From Steinernema hermaphroditum (Eukaryota; Nematoda; Chromadorea; Rhabditida; Steinernematidae), in the NCBI GenBank assembly GCA_030435675.1, contig CM059623.1:10690012-10754011 (forward strand): a stretch of 64,000 nt of DNA, read 5' to 3'. The notes beneath the pieces are model-generated. The model saw nothing but the letters and a program-made list of their open reading frames with translations, searched no databases and had not been told where the DNA came from. Each line of letters begins with the position of its first letter. Within the stretch, counting starts at the first letter, position 1. Shown here one piece after another: positions 58,091 to 64,000 of this stretch. The position numbers were made by a program, and so were the translations under genes.

Positions 58091-60381
58091 CTAGAGGAGA
58101 CACATGATTACGGTACACAAGAGGGCAAGCAGAGTCGATGCAGATCCAAAAACATCGTCGCCGCTACCAGATGTTGTTACCGCGCCTGTGACCACGTCAA
58201 AGTGAACTTCCACGTCAACTTCGGACTCACCCTCCGGAGAACCATCCGTAGGAGCGTGGAGACCGCACTGCTTCTTAGCCATGTAATTCCGATCGCCTTT
58301 CTTGCACTCGAAGACTCCCGTGAACGGCGCCATCTGCTGCACGATCGCGTTCGCTCGAATCTGCGGTCTTGGCTGAGTGCTTCTCAGGTGGGCATCCTCG
58401 GAATCCTCGGCATCGCAGAAAACAGCCTGAATGCCAATGAAGAACCACTGCTCCTCACTAAAGCCGCTCGTGTTGGACATAGCAATTTCCTCTTCGGGAG
58501 CTCCAGGGAGCCGCCAATTGAACACCGGCAACTTTTGTGACTTGCTCTGCTGAAGAGTCTCCTGGAGTATGGAGAAGACCACTCGGGCACCTTCGATGTC
58601 AGAGAAGCCTTCGTCGATCTTATGCGCAGCATTCGGACACTAAATTGCATAAATGATGTTTCAGTGGAGCCGCATTAGTCACTTACAAGGTTGCTTCTCA
58701 TGCAGAACTGCTTCTCTCTATAGAAGTCAAGCAAACATTGCTTTCCACGTTGGAGCGTCCCTGTTTCCATTACACCCTTCAAGTGGTCAAGTTCTTTGTT
58801 TCCGGTGACCCCCAATCCGCGGAATATTCGAGTGGCAATAGGCCAAACAATGTGACCATATTTGAAACCGGTGCTCAGCTGATAGTCATTCAAGCTGTGA
58901 ATGTGGCCAGGAAATACGTGCTAAACTCAAGAAATGAAAAAAATCGAGAAAGAGCACTTACAATGGTGTCATCAGCGCGGAACACATTATTGAGAAAGAG
59001 CGAAAATTCGTGGTGGAGCGCAGTCGTGAATGAAGCGACAGATCCCACTCCAGAGTAGATCAACTTGTGGCGGGCAATGCTGTGGGCACGGGAGAGCATT
59101 TCCATTTGGCACTCATCTTCTGACTTGACCTTCTTAAACTCGGCATGGTACGTTTCCATCATACGCTTCAGAAGATTCAAGTCTCTGCACTTCTCCTCGA
59201 TTCCAATAATGACTTTGCTCTTCCTATGATAATTTATGATATTCGAACGGTCGTCTGGAGATAGCCAAGGCGATTTCTAAACACAAATCATTGTCATGTT
59301 CTTTTTCGCCACAAATCTGTACCTCTACAGTATTCTCGATCTCTTTCATCAGCCTATTGGTAAGCTCCGTCAGCTCGTCGGCAACGGCAGGATTTAGATC
59401 GGCCTTGTAACTGTAGAGCGTGTGGGCGAGCAGAACGTTACCGTAGGCAGCGAATGTGGGCGACATAAATATGGCTCCATAACGGCCCACGTCGGTCATT
59501 CGACTGCTACGCTAAAGTGAAGTCCGAATATCGTACAACTTCACATTTGACTTACGCTCAATTGATATTTTAAAGACGCCATCACATTCTCCCACATTGT
59601 CGGACCCAGGATGATGCTCTTGAATTGATGAGCTCTCAGGTTGTGATATATAAATCGCTGCTGACGCAGTTTTCCTAGAACATCCGGTAACTCTCCGTAG
59701 AAACCTTCTACGATTCCGCGCACAAAGTCGTTATCGATTTCGTCAAATGAACTCTTCTCAACGATTGCGTTGTCACTGTGGTCTCCGTTATCTGAAAATA
59801 GAAAGATGGTCATTCATGGCGCATCAATCGCTCCATACCGAATTTAACCACATACGGACCGCCCTTGACTTCAGGGCCGACATGAACTCCATTTTCGAAA
59901 GAAAAACGCCCATAGGCGACCATTTTGCCAAACGCTTTCCCGATCTTGTGCTCATGTCCATTCAGAAAATCTTTCTCGTCTATGTCGATGTTCTTCAAAC
60001 GGCACTTTTTGTTCTCCTCTTCCCCTAGATTTCGCTCCTTCTTCATTGCCTACAATTCTCAATATTACAAAGCGACTTAAACGAATCCACACCTTCCAAA
60101 CAGCATGGTATATGGGATCTTCAATACTCCTTTTCCACATCACAGTAATGACATCCTGCAGAAGACCGTACTTACGTCGATTCGTGAATTTCTCCATTCG
60201 ATCGTTGTGGATGCACACGTGGCCGAAGAGATCGTCACATGGTAGAACTTGCTGGTTCACGTCTGGCTTTGCAGCATGGCCGCCTTGTGCCAACAAACCC
60301 TGAATTCTCTGTAAAATACATGCATCAAGAAGATAAAAGACGTACAAGCAGAAGAAGCAGCGAAAACGTTTCGCGTGTCAT
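58091..60381 (-). CDS. Neprilysin-family (M13) protein, predicted catalytically inactive
   Basis: Eight exons, complement(58091..58639, 58687..58920, 58962..59276, 59323..59511, 59556..59791, 59839..60049, 60093..60308, 60346..60381), about 661 residues. Start at 60381 gives a secretory leader (MTRETFSLLLLL...LAQGGHA) split by an intron. C36 in LPCDDLFGHVC matches the M13 N-terminal CDDFY-x-YAC. At the zinc site, where HExxH should be, the sequence is LHHEFSLFLNN (about 385): the second His is Leu. The third-ligand motif is kept as E489-GFS-D493 (family ENIAD). No NAxY substrate motif is visible. The C-terminal FECKKG-x-x-x-M-x-x-x-x-C is present, then an acidic stretch and a hydrophobic end (STLLALLCTVIMCLL), suggesting GPI anchoring in place of the usual N-terminal membrane anchor. 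Likely a pseudoprotease with a binding role. Confidence 0.82.
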
Positions 60382-60881
60382 CGGCAGAACGACCGCTCAG
60401 TTGCGGAGAGCCGCGCATTGAATGAACTGGCCTCCAACGAAATGGCTGCTGTGCAAGTCTAGGATTCATGGATCAGTGCAGACAATGCATGAAAAAGCTG
60501 TCTAGAGCAGATTCGATTTCGGGATCAGTCATTTAGCCTATGTCTTGTAGCGCATCTGGGATGCGGTCTAAGGCTAAATGCTCCAGTCCGAAAGTCGACT
60601 GAAGACTCCGAAAAGAGCTTCACATTCGGTCTTAATCGAACAGCTCTTCTTAGGTCTTCTTTTTCCAACTTTGAAACGTTTCCAAACACCGATCCAGAAA
60701 TAACAACGTTTATTCTCTCGTCATCTTTGCACAGATTCAACAACGTCGGGAAACGCTTACAATGTACAGAGTAGAAGACAGTTTGCATCATCAGTGCTTC
60801 GCTAAGGCCTCGGAAAGACAGTTTGCGGCGCGTAGAAATGAAAGAATCGGGTAAATGCACGACACTAACTAGATGAGGAGA
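60382..60881. other. Spacer between EP400 and the M13 gene
   Basis: 500 bp, same-strand neighbours; it should hold the EP400 3' UTR and the M13 promoter. A minus-strand frame of 112 codons (60525-60860) has no domain and starts 22 bp after the EP400 stop, so I read it as UTR. Confidence 0.5.
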
Positions 60882-63800
60882 TCACTGCGGGGGAGGTTGC
60901 GAGGAGGACGGAGGTTGCTGCGCGTAGGAGGGGGTCTGCGGGGAGTTCACAGAGGGAGAGTTGCGACGAGGTGGCAGCGAGATGGGGGGCAGCGCTCCCC
61001 CCTGCTGCCGGAATTCGGTATTCTGCTGGGGAGTCAACGTGGGTGGTCTCTGCTGATGGGTCACAATGTGCTGGATGTGGTTTCCGCCTCGGTATTGACC
61101 CTGTGGCACCAGTCGGGTGACTCCGGAAGAGCCGCCCGGCCGGTTCGAGTCTCGCATGATGACGCGGCTGTACGGCACAGGACCGCCTGGACGTCTAAAC
61201 TTTGGTGATGAATGGGTGTACGGTAGAATGGAACGTACTGGACACTTCTGACTTGGGAGAGTTGAGTTCCTCCAGAAGAAGTGGGACGTTGGACCATGAC
61301 GACCTGCTAAGAAAGGGCATTACTCTGGGCTTACGATACTCGTGATTTTAAAGAGCGCCTCGGAAGAGGGCAAAGTTCGGCGGTGTTCTAAAGTGTACAT
61401 TTGAGTATCTAAGACAACTTACTGGAGCTCTCTGGCCAGCTATCGGCCTCCTCTGGATTCTCTGCACGCTGCCCTGAGGAGCGGTAATTCTGATGGGTCC
61501 ACCACCCTGGTTCGCCAAGACGATACGTTCTCCTTGTCCCTGGTAGATGGGCCTCACCCTAGCCGGCGCCTTCATCACTTTAGGCGGCCTCACCAGAGGA
61601 CCCTGCTGTTCGCTCTCGAGGCGCGGCATTTGGGATCCCGACGGGACGTTCCTGACGTAGGTCGTCTGTTGCGAGGAGCCTTGGCCTTGGGTCGATTGGC
61701 TTGGGACGATGAAGTTGTGGGTGGTGATGAGCTGGCGCTGTCCCTGGGCGTTTCTGGCGATGATCTGGGTTGCGCCGCTGGTGCCAACTCGGTCGCCTCC
61801 CGGCTGGATCCTCTTCTGCACGTAAGGACCGGGGGCGATGGTACGGTATACGGTATGCGGAGCAGACTGTCCCTGCTGGCCGCTTTGATTCGAAGTCGAC
61901 GCTGCCGGGATGTAGTTTTGAATGCGGGCACCCGATGGAGGGCCGTTGGGGTCGCTGCCAGAGACGACTACCGTATACTGGCCAGGAGAGGAAGAGGCGC
62001 CACTGGAAGCCGACTGGCCGATGACAACGTGTTGTGGCTGGCCGGATGGCTGAACAGAGATTCTTCTTCCTTGTCCGGCCTGCTGGACGGAGATTCCGGT
62101 GATATTCGCCTTGGTCAAGTATCTCGTGGTCGGCTGTGGAGCCGGTTGTTGACCATCGTGTGTGGGCTGTTGTTGTGCCGGGATATGGTAGACTTTCTGA
62201 GGGGTTGGTTGACTGGCTACGGTAGGAGAGACCACTTGGGGAGGCGCTGGTTGGATGGGACGAGGCTGAGGAGGTTGCTGCTGGTGCTGCAATTGTTGTT
62301 GTTGCATCTGCAGCTGTTGTTGTTGCTGCTGCTGCTGGTGGAGTACGGTAACGGCCGGAGCAGGACTGTGCACTTCTCGCTGCACCTCCTGCACTTCCTG
62401 CTTTATCATCGGCGGCTGTGAATGAGGCGGCACCGGCTGCACGGAAACCACAGAGGAAGCCGAAGATAGTGGCGTCGAATGGGGTCTCTCGACGACGGGA
62501 GTCGGAATCTCGATCGGTTCACGTTTCTTTCGGATTACAAGCGGCGGCAGCTTGGCCTTCTTCGATCGCCGCGTACAGTGATCTTTCTTCGAGAGGTTAG
62601 AGAAGACGTCGCGGTTTCTGGGCTTGCCGTACGCGAACTGAGAAGCGGCCCATTCTCTGGCTACTTCCATCTTGTCCACGTTCATTCTCGCTGCAGTGCC
62701 GACGACTCCTCCATTCGCCATCACCTTCTCCCTCTCCTCCTGCGTGTACCTGATGAGCGCCTCGGTTTTGTGTCCGATCAACGCCTCGACCGTAGTGGGC
62801 CTCTCGGGCGTCAGCACCACCGGCGACTCAATGTCGATGTTGATCGTTTTGAAGTACTGTCGGTTCATGTTGCTCAGCTGCGCACCCTCGGCCACCCGCT
62901 GTTCATAGGTGAGGTTCGGGTTCCTCTTTCTCCGCACATATCGCCTTTGGTCGACAGAGTTCAGAATCATATTGAGGTCTTCGAGGCACTCGGCCCTCAG
63001 AATCGCCGGCGCCTCGTGTTCTGCCTGTGCTTTGACCGTAGTCCGACCCATGCGAACGTGAGCTGAAAGGGACGCTATTTTCAGCGACTGTAACGCCAAA
63101 ACATACCGGCATCCTGAGCAGAGAGTTGGAGTCTTCTCTGGCGCTTTGTGTAGGGATCGATGGCGCAGTTTCGGCCTTGCTCCTTGGGCCAGATGACTGT
63201 TTGGAACCGAACACAGCACTGATGAGGCGAACGATAGTGACTCGTTTCGAAGGTGACGCGGTCAGAGACGAACTTCCACTCGACGTCGTAGTAGTTCCTC
63301 GACTCCGTCTCAAAGCTACTGTAGAGTTGAACGGCGCGCAGAAGGCAGAGGTCCTCGACGGCTGTCCATTTCTTGCCAAAGAAGTTCTGCGGCTCCCGAC
63401 CGGCGGGAGGAGGCGAAATCGCCTTCGGAACTGGAGGCGTTGGCTGCTGGGCCAAGGCGTCCAGTTGGGCAGAGTAGGAGGGCAGTTGGAACTGGTTCGA
63501 GCTGATGCTGCTTCTGTTCGAGGGTCTGAAAGGCGGCGACCTCCACCTGACCACCGTAACCCACACCCACCTTTTCTGTCGTGGCCGTCGTGCTGGTGGC
63601 TGTGGAGGCACGTAATCAATTCCCATCTCGGCGGCCTCCTGCGCCATCTTCACGGCCCGCGCCTCGTGGATCTCTGCGTTCAGCTTCCTCATCATGTCCT
63701 CTGTGGCCTCGGCCGTCGGCGACACGAGACCCGCCGTCGAAGTCTCTGGCTGAGGCTCCGGCGAGGGCGCCGGCGACAGTGCCGTCTTCATGATCTCGTC

Positions 63801-64000
63801 CATGCCGTCCAAGAAGCTCATGTTGGGGTCGAAGTCGAGTCCGTCCAGTCCGTCCAGTCCGAACAAGGAATTCAGGGCGTCCTGGTCGTTCTCGACGGCG
63901 TTCTGCAGCTCGGCGTCGATCGAGTCGGTATCGGCAAAGAAGTCGTCCTCTATCATGTCGACGCCACCGTCGTCCGCCGAAGGGCCGTTCGTTGGCGTCT
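60882..64000 (-). CDS. ssl-1: EP400/SSL-1 (SWR1-type chromatin remodeller), C-terminal part, runs off the right edge
   Basis: Five exons visible, complement(60882..61194, 61239..61303, 61423..63062, 63107..63525, 63571..>64000), at least 1020 residues. EP400/Domino/SSL-1 exchanges H2A.Z into nucleosomes. The helicase part lies beyond the window. Seen: an acidic stretch (ENDQDALNSLFGLDGLDGLDFDP), the linker, then a SANT/Myb domain (KKWTAVEDLCLLRAVQLYSS ... WKFVSDRVTFETSHYRSPHQCCVRFQ ... PKEQGR) matching the EP400 SANT box, a basic patch, and a long low-complexity Gln/Pro/Ser tail with HQQQQQQQQ, ending QPPPQ. The intron at 63526-63570 is 45 bp, in frame and stop-free, so a continuous reading would insert 15 false residues. 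Assignment rests on the SANT box and the poly-Gln tail. Confidence 0.85.

Noticed and set aside
61534..62421. 295-codon plus-strand frame
   Set aside because: Antisense of the Gln/Pro/Ser-rich EP400 tail; Leu and Arg runs come from reverse-complemented CAG and CCT codons.
1..64000. CRISPR arrays, bacterial operons, ribosomal RNA or a complete tRNA
   Set aside because: No regularly spaced repeats, Shine-Dalgarno-led gene runs or tRNA cloverleaf were seen; the window is eukaryotic.

Overview
This is nuclear DNA from a nematode. The evidence is short introns (mostly 41-60 bp) ending in TTTCAG or TTTTAG, possible spliced-leader acceptors just before start codons, nematode-typical families (FAR fatty-acid and retinol binding proteins, many secreted ShK/SXC-domain proteins, a Fer-like SH2 tyrosine kinase) and worm-type copies of widespread genes. 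The ShK and FAR content fits a rhabditid nematode, possibly parasitic or entomopathogenic; the genus is not established. All exon joins were worked out by eye from GT/AG sites and reading-frame continuity, with no transcript data. Layout: 1-6.2 kb holds small secreted-protein genes (two Ser/Thr-rich, one ShK) and a single-exon intracellular orphan. 6.3-17.4 kb is a dense conserved block: an RBR E3 ubiquitin ligase with a long novel N-terminus, a FAR protein, an SH2 tyrosine kinase with a Lys-rich tail, mitochondrial NFU1, a CDC50/TMEM30 flippase subunit, and a second divergent FAR-like gene. 17.5-23.6 kb is an array of six ShK genes on both strands; most share a phase-1 intron at the end of the signal peptide and have TATA or GATA motifs close upstream. 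24-34 kb is gene-poor, with a mariner-like element carrying 23-bp perfect terminal repeats, a small MITE-like element, a foldback repeat and one candidate orphan first exon. 34-45.6 kb holds a four-TM orphan, a chymotrypsin-fold protease, a second four-TM orphan and a 14-exon TRPC channel. 45.7-58 kb is again gene-poor with transposon relics. 58-64 kb holds a neprilysin-family (M13) protein whose zinc motif is broken, and the 3' part of an EP400/SSL-1 chromatin factor that runs off the right edge. The main themes are a clustered family of secreted or surface Cys-rich and mucin-like proteins with compact promoters, lipid handling (FAR, CDC50) and single-copy housekeeping genes. I did not find a clearly new multi-gene system. 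The strongest leads are the ShK array with its shared gene design, the predicted catalytically dead M13 protein, the RBR ligase with an unfamiliar N-terminal half, and the candidate alternative first exon of a four-TM protein.
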